Virus record (IMG/VR): IMGVR_UViG_3300030107_002828
Location: 2,919 to 66,918 of that record
DNA: 64,000 bases
Direction: 5' to 3' (one strand)
DNA from: a virus
The notes below the pieces were generated by a model. It did not search any database, had not been told where the DNA came from, and saw nothing but the letters and a program-made list of their open reading frames with translations. Below are positions 39,132 to 48,432 of the stretch, piece after piece (positions within the stretch are counted from its first letter, which is position 1; each line of letters opens with the position of its first letter). The position numbers and the translations under genes were made by a program.

Positions 39132-40637
39132 ATGGGTGTATTAAGTCCTCAGTTTGGGGGATTATCTCCTTCATCAGATCAGCAATTATTAGTTTCAAAC
39201 TATATGAGCTTTACTGATGGAACAAGAGATTTCTCTCAACAATATCTACCGGAAATTTATGAAGCAGAGGTAGAGCGTTATGGAAACAGAACGTTAAGTG
39301 GCTTCTTAAGAATGGTTGGCGCTGAAATGCCAATGATGTCTGATCAAGTTGTTTGGTCTGAGCAAAACAGATTGCATATCGCATATGACAATGTAAGTCT
39401 AGCTGTTGATGGTTTTACAATGACTATCAATGATAACGCTGGTGTTGCTATTGTTGCAGGTGGTGCTATCCAAAATGCTATTATGCCAAACGCAACAATT
39501 GTAGTCATGGATCCTAACGATCCTTCGTTTACAGTTAAAGCTATTGTAGGTAATTCAGGTGGTGCTCCAGTTGGTGCACTTGCTGCTTATGCAACTTTTA
39601 CTGCATACGCATATAACCAAGACTTTATTTCAGGTGCTGCTGGTGCAGTAAAAACTGGATTAAAAGTATTTGTTTATGGTTCTGAATATGCTAAAGGATC
39701 TTCATTAGATCAAGCTACAACAGGTGAATCTATTCAACCTCAATTAACAACTTTCCAAAACAAACCAATCATAATCAGAAACAGATACGCTGTTAGTGGA
39801 TCTGATACTGCACAAATCGGTTGGGTTGAAGTTGCTGGAGAAGATGGTACTAGCGGTTATCTTTGGTATTTAAAAGCTGAAGGTGAAACTAGAATGAGAT
39901 TTGAAGATTATCTTGAAATGGCGATGGTTGAAGGTGAACTAGCGGTTGCTGCTGCAAATCAAAACTTTGCTGCACAAGCTGCTGCAAATGTTAATTCATT
40001 TACTGCTGCTACTACTACTTTAGGTACTGAAGGTTTATTTGCTGCTATCAACAATGGTGGTAATGTACTTTCTGGTTATGCTGGAAGTTTACAAGACTTC
40101 GACGCAGTTCTAGAAAATCTAGATACTCAAGGAGCTATTGAAGAGAATATGCTTTTCTTAGACAGAAAAACTGAGTTATTATTTGATAACATGTTAGCAC
40201 AACAAAACTCTTACGGAGCTGGTGGTACATCTTATGGTGTATTTGAAAACTCTGAAGATATGGCGCTTAACTTAGGTTTCTCTGGTTTTAGAAGAGGTTC
40301 ATATGACTTCTACAAAACTTCTTGGAAATACTTAAACGACGCTTCTACAAGAGGTGGTTCTACTAATTTTGTTAACGGTGACAATATTGATGGTGTATTA
40401 GTACCAGCTGGTACTTCTACAGTATACGATCAGTTACTTGGAACAAACATTCGTAGACCTTTCTTACATGTAAGATATAGAGCTTCTCAACACGATGATA
40501 GAAGAATGAAGTCATGGTTAACTGGTTCAGTTGGCGGTGCTGCAACTTCTTCTCTTGACGCTATGGAGGTTAATTTCTTATCAGAAAGATGTCTATGTAC
40601 TCAAGCAAGAAATAATTTCGTATTATTTGTAGCTTAA
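39132..40637 (+). CDS. Major capsid protein
   Basis: A 501-residue protein with capsid-like features: an N-terminal segment (LSGFLRMVGAEMPMMSDQV, VWSEQNRLHIAYDN), a beta-rich central part with the KTGLKVFVYGSEYAKGS and QNKPIIIRNRYAVSGSDTA strands, a long helix region (YLEMAMVEGELAVAA), and a C-terminal RPFLHVRYRASQHDDRRMKSW then CLCTQARNNFVLFVA. This pattern resembles crAss-like major capsid proteins of HK97 type. Codon use is more biased, consistent with high expression. A stable hairpin follows. Confidence 0.85.
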   Translation: MGVLSPQFGGLSPSSDQQLLVSNYMSFTDGTRDFSQQYLPEIYEAEVERYGNRTLSGFLRMVGAEMPMMSDQVVWSEQNRLHIAYDNVSLAVDGFTMTINDNAGVAIVAGGAIQNAIMPNATIVVMDPNDPSFTVKAIVGNSGGAPVGALAAYATFTAYAYNQDFISGAAGAVKTGLKVFVYGSEYAKGSSLDQATTGESIQPQLTTFQNKPIIIRNRYAVSGSDTAQIGWVEVAGEDGTSGYLWYLKAEGETRMRFEDYLEMAMVEGELAVAAANQNFAAQAAANVNSFTAATTTLGTEGLFAAINNGGNVLSGYAGSLQDFDAVLENLDTQGAIEENMLFLDRKTELLFDNMLAQQNSYGAGGTSYGVFENSEDMALNLGFSGFRRGSYDFYKTSWKYLNDASTRGGSTNFVNGDNIDGVLVPAGTSTVYDQLLGTNIRRPFLHVRYRASQHDDRRMKSWLTGSVGGAATSSLDAMEVNFLSERCLCTQARNNFVLFVA

Positions 40638-40645
40638 TTTTTTAT

Positions 40646-40676
40646 AAGGTTAGGGCGCTTCGGCGCCCAATACCTT
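40646..40676 (+). terminator. Stable UUCG-capped hairpin after the capsid gene
   Basis: GGGCGC (40653..40658), loop TTCG, GCGCCC (40663..40668), extended by an outer AAGGT/ACCTT pairing. The stem is the most GC-rich feature of the region. It lacks a following U-tract, so partial termination or protection of the abundant capsid mRNA 3' end is more likely than full termination. Confidence 0.6.
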
Positions 40677-40699
40677 TAACTATTTAATTATATTATATT

Positions 40700-41464
40700 A
40701 TGGCAAAAACAAAAGAAGAACCAGTTATAGACTGGGAAATAAAAGACAGAACGTATACGTTAAAAGGTAATAAAGAACCTTTAACTTTTACGTTAAAATC
40801 AAGACATACAGAAAAATATCCTCTGTTATGGTTTGATGAAAAAACAGGTGCACAAAGAGCGTTGAGATACGCTACAAATCAATCATCTCCATTTGTTGAT
40901 GAACAAAAAGGAGAAGTTACTTTAAGACATATAATGTTTAAAGATGGTTTTTTAAGTGTGCCAAGACAACATCAAGCTCTTCAAAAATTATTATCTTTAT
41001 ATCACCCTGATTTAAACAAGAGATATACAGAAATGAAACCTCAAGAAGAAGCTAAAGATGAAGTTCAAGAAATTGAAATAGAAATATTAGCTTTAAACGC
41101 TGCTAGAGATATGGAAGTTGATCAAGCAGAAGCTATATTAAGAGTAGAAATAGGTTCAAGAGTAAGTTCAATGTCTTCTAAGGAAGTAAAAAGAGATTTA
41201 TTATTACTTGCTAAAAAGAACCCTAGACTTTTTATTAGTTTAGCTAAAGATGATAATGTTCAACTAAGAAACTTTGGTGTTAAAGCTGTTGAAGCAGGTG
41301 TGATCAAAATTACACAAGACCAAAGAGCTTTCTTATGGGGAACTAATGATCGTAAATTAATGACAGTTCCTTTTGATGAAAATCCATATTCAGCATTAGC
41401 TGCATGGTTTAAAACTGATGAAGGCGTAGAGGTTTATAAAACAATCTCTAAAAAAGTTAAGTAA
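40700..41464 (+). CDS. Conserved structural-module protein, 254 aa
   Basis: A 254-residue protein after the capsid gene. The N-terminal 60 residues form a beta-rich domain (YTLKGNKEPLTFTLKSRHT, PLLWFDEKTGAQRALRYA), then a charged linker, and a helical C-terminal half with a final RDLLLLAKKNPRLFISLAKDDNVQLRNFGVKA and AFLWGTNDRKLMTVPF. Proteins of this layout follow the capsid gene in related Bacteroidota phages. Function unknown; vertex or neck protein is possible. A strong terminator follows. Confidence 0.65.
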   Translation: MAKTKEEPVIDWEIKDRTYTLKGNKEPLTFTLKSRHTEKYPLLWFDEKTGAQRALRYATNQSSPFVDEQKGEVTLRHIMFKDGFLSVPRQHQALQKLLSLYHPDLNKRYTEMKPQEEAKDEVQEIEIEILALNAARDMEVDQAEAILRVEIGSRVSSMSSKEVKRDLLLLAKKNPRLFISLAKDDNVQLRNFGVKAVEAGVIKITQDQRAFLWGTNDRKLMTVPFDENPYSALAAWFKTDEGVEVYKTISKKVK

Positions 41465-41474
41465 AAATAAATAA

Positions 41475-41497
41475 GGCGGGTTAACGCCCGCCTTTTA
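41475..41497 (+). terminator. Rho-independent terminator
   Basis: GGCGGG (41475..41480), 6-base loop, CCCGCC (41487..41492), followed by TTTTATT. The stem extends by A-T pairs on both sides. It is a strong, canonical terminator 11 bases after the 254-residue gene and 21 bases before the next start, so downstream genes need read-through or their own promoter. Confidence 0.85.
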
Positions 41498-41513
41498 TTA
41501 TAAAAAAAATATA

Positions 41514-42239
41514 ATGGCAATAAACGTAAATACTGTATATAAAACAGTCTTGTTAGTTCTTAATCAACAACAAAGAGGATACATGACGCCGGATGAGTTT
41601 AATAAAACTGCAACTCAAGTGCAATTAAATATCTTTGAAAATTATATAGAAGAACTTAATCAACAATATCGTGTGCCACAAAATGATACAGAATACTCTA
41701 ATAGAGTAGAAAATTTAGAAAAAGATTTACAATTTTTTCAAAAATATATCAACAACGCTAGTGCTGCTGGAGCAATAACTGGGACAAATCCTTTTACCAT
41801 AGATGTTACTGTGGTTACTGATTTATATAGATTAGGATCTGTTATATATAAAGGTGAAGAACTAACTCAGTATGCTCAACGAAATGAGATAACACAAATA
41901 TTACTTTCCCCGTTAACTCAACCAACAACTAATTTTCCTATATATTTATATGAGCAAGATAAATTATATATTTATCCTACTACTATTACTACTGCTGATG
42001 ATATAAATATATCTTATTTGAAAAAACCAGCTGATCCAATTTGGGCTTATGTTCCTGGGTCTTTTGGTCAATTCCAATATGATAGCAATAACAGTATTAA
42101 TTTTGAATTAAACGTGTCAGAGCAAACAAACGTTATAACAAGGATATTAGCTTATGCAGGTATAATTATTAATGATCCTACAATTATACAAGTTGCAATG
42201 CAAGAAACACAATTAGAAGAACAAAACTCAAAAACATAA
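41514..42239 (+). CDS. Probable head-tail connector / adaptor protein, 241 aa
   Basis: A 241-residue protein (starts MAINVNTVYKTVLLVLNQQQRGYMTPDEFNKTA) with a helical N-terminus and a beta-rich middle (LYRLGSVIYKGEELTQY, FPIYLYEQDKLYIYPTTIT), ending in an acidic helix that repeats near the stop. This layout matches head-completion or ring proteins placed after the capsid gene in podoviruses. Specific ring assignment is not possible from sequence. Confidence 0.6.
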   Translation: MAINVNTVYKTVLLVLNQQQRGYMTPDEFNKTATQVQLNIFENYIEELNQQYRVPQNDTEYSNRVENLEKDLQFFQKYINNASAAGAITGTNPFTIDVTVVTDLYRLGSVIYKGEELTQYAQRNEITQILLSPLTQPTTNFPIYLYEQDKLYIYPTTITTADDINISYLKKPADPIWAYVPGSFGQFQYDSNNSINFELNVSEQTNVITRILAYAGIIINDPTIIQVAMQETQLEEQNSKT

Positions 42240-42242
42240 GAT

Positions 42243-43475
42243 ATGCCTAAACCAGATGGAGGATTAATCCAAGAAAATAATTTACAGTATTACGCGGGAG
42301 CGCAGATCATCTATACTGACGCGGCGTTAAACGTATCAAAAGCATATACATTTACGTTTAATACTCAGTTGTCAATGGGTAGTAGTTCTAGTTTTTCTAA
42401 TACAGATCCTGATTACACATTAAATAATTTTAGAATATACACAAGTCCAACTGGATTAGGAAATTGGACAGAATATTTAACTACTTATGTTTTAACTTTC
42501 ACTAAAAACGGGGCTAATACTAATAGTATTATAACTTTAGGATTAGCTCAAGCAGTAGGAACTTATGTAAAAGTTCAATTAAAAGAAAATGCAGTAGAAG
42601 ATAACTATGGTAGTTATGAATATATAAAACTAAATGATATAGTTAATAACTTTATAGTAGGTTATGTTGGTCAAGATAAATTAATACCTAGAGTAAATAG
42701 AACTGATGTTATTTTTCATGCTAAAAGAGGTTTACAGGAATTCAGTTATGATACTTTAAAAAGTATAAAATCTCAGGAATTAACAATTCCACCTAGTCTA
42801 GCAGTGACAATTCCTCAAGATTATGTTAATTATGTTAAATTATCTTGGGTAGATGGATCAGGTGTAAAACATACTATATATCCTACACAATTAACTAGTA
42901 GTCCATGGGAAGCACCTGTTCAAGCTGCTGATGGTGAAATTGTACAAGATAATTTTGGAGATAATATAGAAGGAACGTCTCAAATAAATGAAAGATGGGA
43001 AACATCTAACCCTAACAATATAACAGGTTTGTATCCATCAGACTCTAATAATTCAAATATATGGATGTATGATTGGTGGGGTGAAAGTTTATGGGGATAT
43101 GGTGGTTTTTATGGTCAAAGATATGGAGGTGATCCTGTTAATATGCAGATGAATGGTTGGTTTAATATAGATGATAGACGAGGAACTTTTAATTTCTCTA
43201 GTGATTTAGAAGGAAAATTAATTTTATTAGAATATATTTCTGATGGATTAGCTTATGATTTAAATACTAAAGTTCCTAAATTAGCAGAAGAAGCAATGTA
43301 TCAACATTTACTTTATAGTATAATGTCTACAAGAACCGCAACAGCTGCTATAGCACCCCAATATAAAAGACAAAGATATGCTGCGTTACGTAATGCGAAA
43401 ATTAGATTATCTAATATTAAATTAGATGAAATAGTTCAAGTTATGCGTAATAAATCTAAATGGATAAAACATTAA
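42243..43475 (+). CDS. Probable connector / tail-tube-type protein, 410 aa
   Basis: A 410-residue protein, beta-rich in the first third and Trp/Tyr-rich in the second (WMYDWWGESLWGYGGFYGQRYGG). It contains YVGQDKLIPRVNRTDVIFHAKRGLQEFSYDTLKS, a helix typical of gp4/gp11-like tail-tube or connector proteins. It ends basic (IVQVMRNKSKWIKH). It lies between the adaptor and the large tail protein. Role inferred from order and pattern. Confidence 0.65.
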   Translation: MPKPDGGLIQENNLQYYAGAQIIYTDAALNVSKAYTFTFNTQLSMGSSSSFSNTDPDYTLNNFRIYTSPTGLGNWTEYLTTYVLTFTKNGANTNSIITLGLAQAVGTYVKVQLKENAVEDNYGSYEYIKLNDIVNNFIVGYVGQDKLIPRVNRTDVIFHAKRGLQEFSYDTLKSIKSQELTIPPSLAVTIPQDYVNYVKLSWVDGSGVKHTIYPTQLTSSPWEAPVQAADGEIVQDNFGDNIEGTSQINERWETSNPNNITGLYPSDSNNSNIWMYDWWGESLWGYGGFYGQRYGGDPVNMQMNGWFNIDDRRGTFNFSSDLEGKLILLEYISDGLAYDLNTKVPKLAEEAMYQHLLYSIMSTRTATAAIAPQYKRQRYAALRNAKIRLSNIKLDEIVQVMRNKSKWIKH

Positions 43476-43478
43476 TAC

Positions 43479-46400
43479 ATGGCAGAAATTAAAAATTCTT
43501 TCTTAAAAGGAAGAATGAATCAAGATCTTGACTCTCGTATTTTACCAGAAGGTGAATATAGAGAAGCAATTAATCTATTGATTAGTAGATCAGAGGGTAA
43601 TACTGTTGGTGAATTTGAAAATATTTTAGGAAATTTACAAATACCTACTAACAATAATTTATCTTCTACAACTGCTAGTGTAATTGGTCATGTAGTAGAT
43701 GAAACTAATAATAGAGGATTCTTTTTGTTAACTACTTTTTCTAATAATAATATTTCTACAAGAGCAAGTTCAACTGATACATGTTTGATTTTAGAAGTTT
43801 CATTTGAAAGCCCATATAATATAAAGACTTTAGTTACAGGAAATTTTTTAAACTTTAATAAATGTTTTCCAGTAACCGGAATAAATTTAGTAGAAAATTT
43901 ATTGTTTTGGACAGATAATTTTAACCAACCTAGAAAAATTAATATTGACCTTGCTAATCCTAGTGGTTTAGCGACTCCTACCTATTATACAGAAGAATCT
44001 CAAATATCTGTGGCTAAATATTATCCTTATCAACCTTTAATACCTATGGTAAGAACATCAGCTGTTATAAACTCTGGTTCTTCAGATGTTGATACTTTAG
44101 TGTTTGATACTGAACAAATAAATATAAAAGTAGGTGATTTAGTAACTGATAATAATAAAGGTCCAGGTGTTACTGAAAAATTTACAGTACCAACTAGAAT
44201 TACTAAAATAAATAGTTTAAATTCTTTTGAATTTTCTCCAGCTCTAGGAAGTCCTTTACCCGCTGATTTTAAAGTAGATCTTACTAGATCTAGTATGGAA
44301 AACAAGTTTGAACAATTTGAATCTAATTATTCTCTTAATAATCAAACAGGAGCTGGTAGTGCTCCAACTACTTCATTTACTTGTAGAGATGCAGGTGGTA
44401 ACGCTGCCCCTAATTACGGAGGATTACCTCGAATAGGAGATATTGTAACTAAAGGAGATGCCACGGTTGATGGTGTAACAAATACTGCTAAAATAGGTGG
44501 AAACCTAGTTGGACCTTTAACTAATTATATTACACAAAATTCAACAGATGCTACAACTAGTGGTACAAACGTAACTTATACTACTTCAGGAGATGGTACG
44601 GGAGCAGAAATAGATGTAACTGTAGCTGGTGGCGCGGTAACTGCTGTAACAGTTACTAAAGCAGGTTATGAATTTGAAGCAGGTGATACAATAACTGTTG
44701 GTACTGGAGAAATAGGTGGAACTGTTAATCTTATAATAACCTTAAAAGCAGAGAATATAACTGAAACTAGAATAACTGGTTTTATATTAGGTGCAGATGC
44801 AAGTACTACAACACAACTTCCTTATGCTTGGCAAATAACCATAGATCATGAAGCAGAATTAGGAACCACTAAACCAACTACATGCTGGGTTAATATTGGT
44901 GAAAATCCAGATTATGATATAAATTTTAAAGGAGACTCAAAATTTTTAGAAGAAAGATTTGTTAGATTTAGTTATAGATTTAATTTTATTGATGGAGAAG
45001 AATCTTTAATGGCTCCATTTAGTCAACTTATGTTTATACCTAAACAATATGGTGAATTTGGTGCTGGTCAATTAACCTCTACTGTTGACCAAAATAGTAT
45101 AACTTATCCAGTTTATAATGATGATTGTGATGATGCGTATAAAAGTACTATTATAAGATGGTTTGAAAACAATGTTGACTCTATTGGATTAAAAATACCA
45201 GTACCTGAATCACAACCAGCGGATTTATCTAGTAATTTATTAGTTAAAAGTATAGATATATTATATAAAGAATCTGATGCTATAGCTATTAAAGTATTAG
45301 ATACAGTAGATATAAGTGATATAAGTTCGTTTTCTACTATTGCGTATAACGACGTAATACAAGGTAATGTTGATCAAAAATTCTATGATTATCAATATAA
45401 ATCTACTAAACCTTATAAAACATTAACTCAAGGAGATACCACAAGAGTATATGATAAAGTTCCAATTAAAGCTTTAGCTCAAGAAATTATAACTAATAGA
45501 GTTGTATATGGAAATTATACAGAAAAAATGACGCCTCCTGAAAATATAGAATATAGTGTTTCTACTACTGATAGAGGGGTTATATGGGATAACTATATTC
45601 AATATCCTTATCATAACTTAAAACAAAATAGAACTTATCAAGTAGGTTTTGTATTAGCAGATTATTATGGTAGACAATCAAGTGTTGTCTTATCTTCTTA
45701 TGATTCAGATGATTCTAAAGCTGGATCTAGTATTTATTTACCTTACAGAGATTTAACTGATGCAACTAGTTCACCTGTTATTGATTGGTTAGGAAAAGCT
45801 TTACAATTAACTATTAATTCTTCTATAGGACAAACTTTAAATTATGATACAGGAGAACCTGGGATATATAAAGCAGATGGAAATGTAGGCGCAATAAGTA
45901 GTTTAGAGGGAGGAGGAACTGGATATGATACAGATACAGTTTATAAAACTACTGACGCACTTCCTGGTCAGTCAGGAACAGGGTTAACTGTAAGAATTAA
46001 AACAGGTGGAGTAATAGGTGGTGTAATTCAATCAGTTGATGATGTTATAATAGTTACAAGTGGAAAAAATTATACAACTGGAGATCAACTTTTTATAATT
46101 GGCGATGGTGTTAGTGATGGAGAAATCAGAATAACTACTGGAGAACCAAATCCTTTAGGTTGGTATACATATAAAATAGTTGTACAACAACAAGAACAAG
46201 AATATTATAATGTATTTACGCCTGGGCTTATAAATGGTTTACCTGTTTGGGGAAGCGCAGCTCAAGGTTTACAAAGAAATAAATTTGCTTTAACAACTGC
46301 GGCAGGAGAAAATGTAAATAAAATTCCTAGAAGTTTAAGATCTGTTGGACCTACCGATAACGAGTTTAATAGTGAAGAAACACTTTTTATAAGAGTTACC

Positions 46401-48401
46401 AACAAAGATGCTACAACAACAAATGACGTTGCAACTAATATTAGAAGTGGAAGTGGAATACCTTGGAATGCTCAATATTATCCAGGACAATTAAGTCAAA
46501 ATGTATTGACTATAGCCACTATGAGAGACACAGAATATGGCGCTATTCCTTTTGTAGCTTATAGCGCAGCTTTACCTGGGGTATTTGGTCACCAAGGAGA
46601 ATATGGGTCAATTGTAACAACACTTCCGGGAGCATCAGGAGATCAAACTACTCAACCAACAGGTTCTATTCCTTGGGGTGATGTAGGTACAGTTGCCTCT
46701 TTTTATGCTCAAAGTCAAAATCCTTTTGTAGTAAAAATTAATACTACATCTAATTCAACTAATCAAGTTGGTGCTAATGTAAATGATCAATCAACATGGA
46801 ATGGTACTGATATGAGTACTACCGCATCTATAAGCTATGCAATGCAACCTTTTTTATCTGTAATGGAGACTAAGCCGGTAGAATCATTATTAGGATTATT
46901 TTATGAAACTTCTATGTCTGGAAAATTAGAAGTATTAAATTCAGGTATTGATTTTGGTAATCCAAGTGTTGTAGGAGCTACACTTAGTAGTTTAGAATTT
47001 CCAGAATCTACTGCTGGTAACACTGATATAGGAGCAGCATTTAAATTAATATCAGGTGAAGGATCTATAATCACCAGTCCAACAGGATTAACTGTAAATA
47101 TTTCAAGAGTTACTAGACAATCAGCTCCGGATGTTCCTATTGTAGATGGTGATGGAAATCCAGATTACTTTGATATTAGTACACCTACTGGATCTGGTGA
47201 ATTACAATTATCTACTAAAACTAGTAAAACTTTTTGGTATGGTACGGGATCTGCAACAGTTAATAGTTCTACAGATATATATACTATAACTTTAGATTGC
47301 GCTAGAGTTGTAGGTGATGAAACATATGAGAGTCAAGTTACTATAGTTGCTACTTTAACAAATGTAGCTCCAAGTATAACTCTTTCTGATCTATCAACAC
47401 TAGACCCAGCGTGTAATTGTCCAGGTGGTAGTCCTTGTCCTATAAGTATTACAACGGCGACAACTGCTATAAAAACTTTTTATGGAATAAATGGAAGCGC
47501 TGATACTATTAATCATACTCAACAACTACAATGGAGTTTAGGAACTATATCAGTTGATGATGGTTCAACCACTGAAGGAATATTTGAAATTGACGCAAGT
47601 AGTGGAGCTCTAACTGCTGAATCAGGAAGATTATCTGATGATGCTTTGTATGATATAGATGTTATACTTACAGACGTTGATGGAAATGGATTAACTGCTA
47701 CATGTACAACTCAATTACAAGTTGGTTATCAAAGATCTCCGGTGGCTATATGTACAGGGGTAGATTTATCAGCTAACACAGCTTATCAAATGATTGGTTG
47801 TAATAATGGTACTATTGAATATTTATTTGCTAATACTACAAACCAAGCGTTAGTTGCAGGTGGATGTTGTTATCCTACTGCAAGCACAGTAAATTGGTTA
47901 GGATATTCACCATCTCCAGCGAAATTAGTTAACATGGGAGTTATATATGGATCTGGTTCATGTAGAGCAGATTTATTTCAAGGAACATTAAGAATTAGAG
48001 GAGTGTTAAAAGGAACAGACGCTTCTTGTGGAGGTGATGCTTCAATGAAATGGTTTGTTCAGTATAGAACTGTAAGTGGTGGGGGAGCTGTAGGAACTTG
48101 GGGACCACCACCTACTGATGCAGGTAGTTATCAAGGAACAACTTATCCTACTAGTGGAGTTCCATTATCTATAACTGGTAATGGTGAAGATAAAGGTACT
48201 GCAGTTACAGGATCGGGTACATTCTTTGGAGATGCAGGTGGATGGTTTTTCTTTGATGCTATAGGTGAGTATAGAGTAATAAGCCAACCTATAACTGGAG
48301 ATTTTTGTACAGGAGCTTGTGCTGTAGATAAAGTAAAATTTTATATAGAATATGGAGATGGATATTATAATACTTGTACCACTGCACCATGCACCCCGTA
48401 A
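43479..48401 (+). CDS. Large tail stabilisation / hub-like protein, 1640 aa
   Basis: A 1640-residue virion protein. The start (NSFLKGRMNQDLDSRILPEGEYREAINLLISRSEGNTVGEFENILGN) is characteristic of tail hub or stabilisation proteins in Bacteroidota podoviruses. Two copies of a GY-x-GDTI-type beta module (near residues 357-424 and 800-885), each with a GG-T-x-x-V step, are related to modules in the next gene. Near residues 1290-1415 is a cadherin-like repeat (IFEIDASSGALTAESGRL, DVILTDVDGNGL), then a Cys-containing C-terminal domain. Probably forms the tail body and contacts fibres. Confidence 0.72.
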   Translation: MAEIKNSFLKGRMNQDLDSRILPEGEYREAINLLISRSEGNTVGEFENILGNLQIPTNNNLSSTTASVIGHVVDETNNRGFFLLTTFSNNNISTRASSTDTCLILEVSFESPYNIKTLVTGNFLNFNKCFPVTGINLVENLLFWTDNFNQPRKINIDLANPSGLATPTYYTEESQISVAKYYPYQPLIPMVRTSAVINSGSSDVDTLVFDTEQINIKVGDLVTDNNKGPGVTEKFTVPTRITKINSLNSFEFSPALGSPLPADFKVDLTRSSMENKFEQFESNYSLNNQTGAGSAPTTSFTCRDAGGNAAPNYGGLPRIGDIVTKGDATVDGVTNTAKIGGNLVGPLTNYITQNSTDATTSGTNVTYTTSGDGTGAEIDVTVAGGAVTAVTVTKAGYEFEAGDTITVGTGEIGGTVNLIITLKAENITETRITGFILGADASTTTQLPYAWQITIDHEAELGTTKPTTCWVNIGENPDYDINFKGDSKFLEERFVRFSYRFNFIDGEESLMAPFSQLMFIPKQYGEFGAGQLTSTVDQNSITYPVYNDDCDDAYKSTIIRWFENNVDSIGLKIPVPESQPADLSSNLLVKSIDILYKESDAIAIKVLDTVDISDISSFSTIAYNDVIQGNVDQKFYDYQYKSTKPYKTLTQGDTTRVYDKVPIKALAQEIITNRVVYGNYTEKMTPPENIEYSVSTTDRGVIWDNYIQYPYHNLKQNRTYQVGFVLADYYGRQSSVVLSSYDSDDSKAGSSIYLPYRDLTDATSSPVIDWLGKALQLTINSSIGQTLNYDTGEPGIYKADGNVGAISSLEGGGTGYDTDTVYKTTDALPGQSGTGLTVRIKTGGVIGGVIQSVDDVIIVTSGKNYTTGDQLFIIGDGVSDGEIRITTGEPNPLGWYTYKIVVQQQEQEYYNVFTPGLINGLPVWGSAAQGLQRNKFALTTAAGENVNKIPRSLRSVGPTDNEFNSEETLFIRVTNKDATTTNDVATNIRSGSGIPWNAQYYPGQLSQNVLTIATMRDTEYGAIPFVAYSAALPGVFGHQGEYGSIVTTLPGASGDQTTQPTGSIPWGDVGTVASFYAQSQNPFVVKINTTSNSTNQVGANVNDQSTWNGTDMSTTASISYAMQPFLSVMETKPVESLLGLFYETSMSGKLEVLNSGIDFGNPSVVGATLSSLEFPESTAGNTDIGAAFKLISGEGSIITSPTGLTVNISRVTRQSAPDVPIVDGDGNPDYFDISTPTGSGELQLSTKTSKTFWYGTGSATVNSSTDIYTITLDCARVVGDETYESQVTIVATLTNVAPSITLSDLSTLDPACNCPGGSPCPISITTATTAIKTFYGINGSADTINHTQQLQWSLGTISVDDGSTTEGIFEIDASSGALTAESGRLSDDALYDIDVILTDVDGNGLTATCTTQLQVGYQRSPVAICTGVDLSANTAYQMIGCNNGTIEYLFANTTNQALVAGGCCYPTASTVNWLGYSPSPAKLVNMGVIYGSGSCRADLFQGTLRIRGVLKGTDASCGGDASMKWFVQYRTVSGGGAVGTWGPPPTDAGSYQGTTYPTSGVPLSITGNGEDKGTAVTGSGTFFGDAGGWFFFDAIGEYRVISQPITGDFCTGACAVDKVKFYIEYGDGYYNTCTTAPCTP

Positions 48402-48432
48402 TTAATGAAAAAAACACGTAATATATATTAAG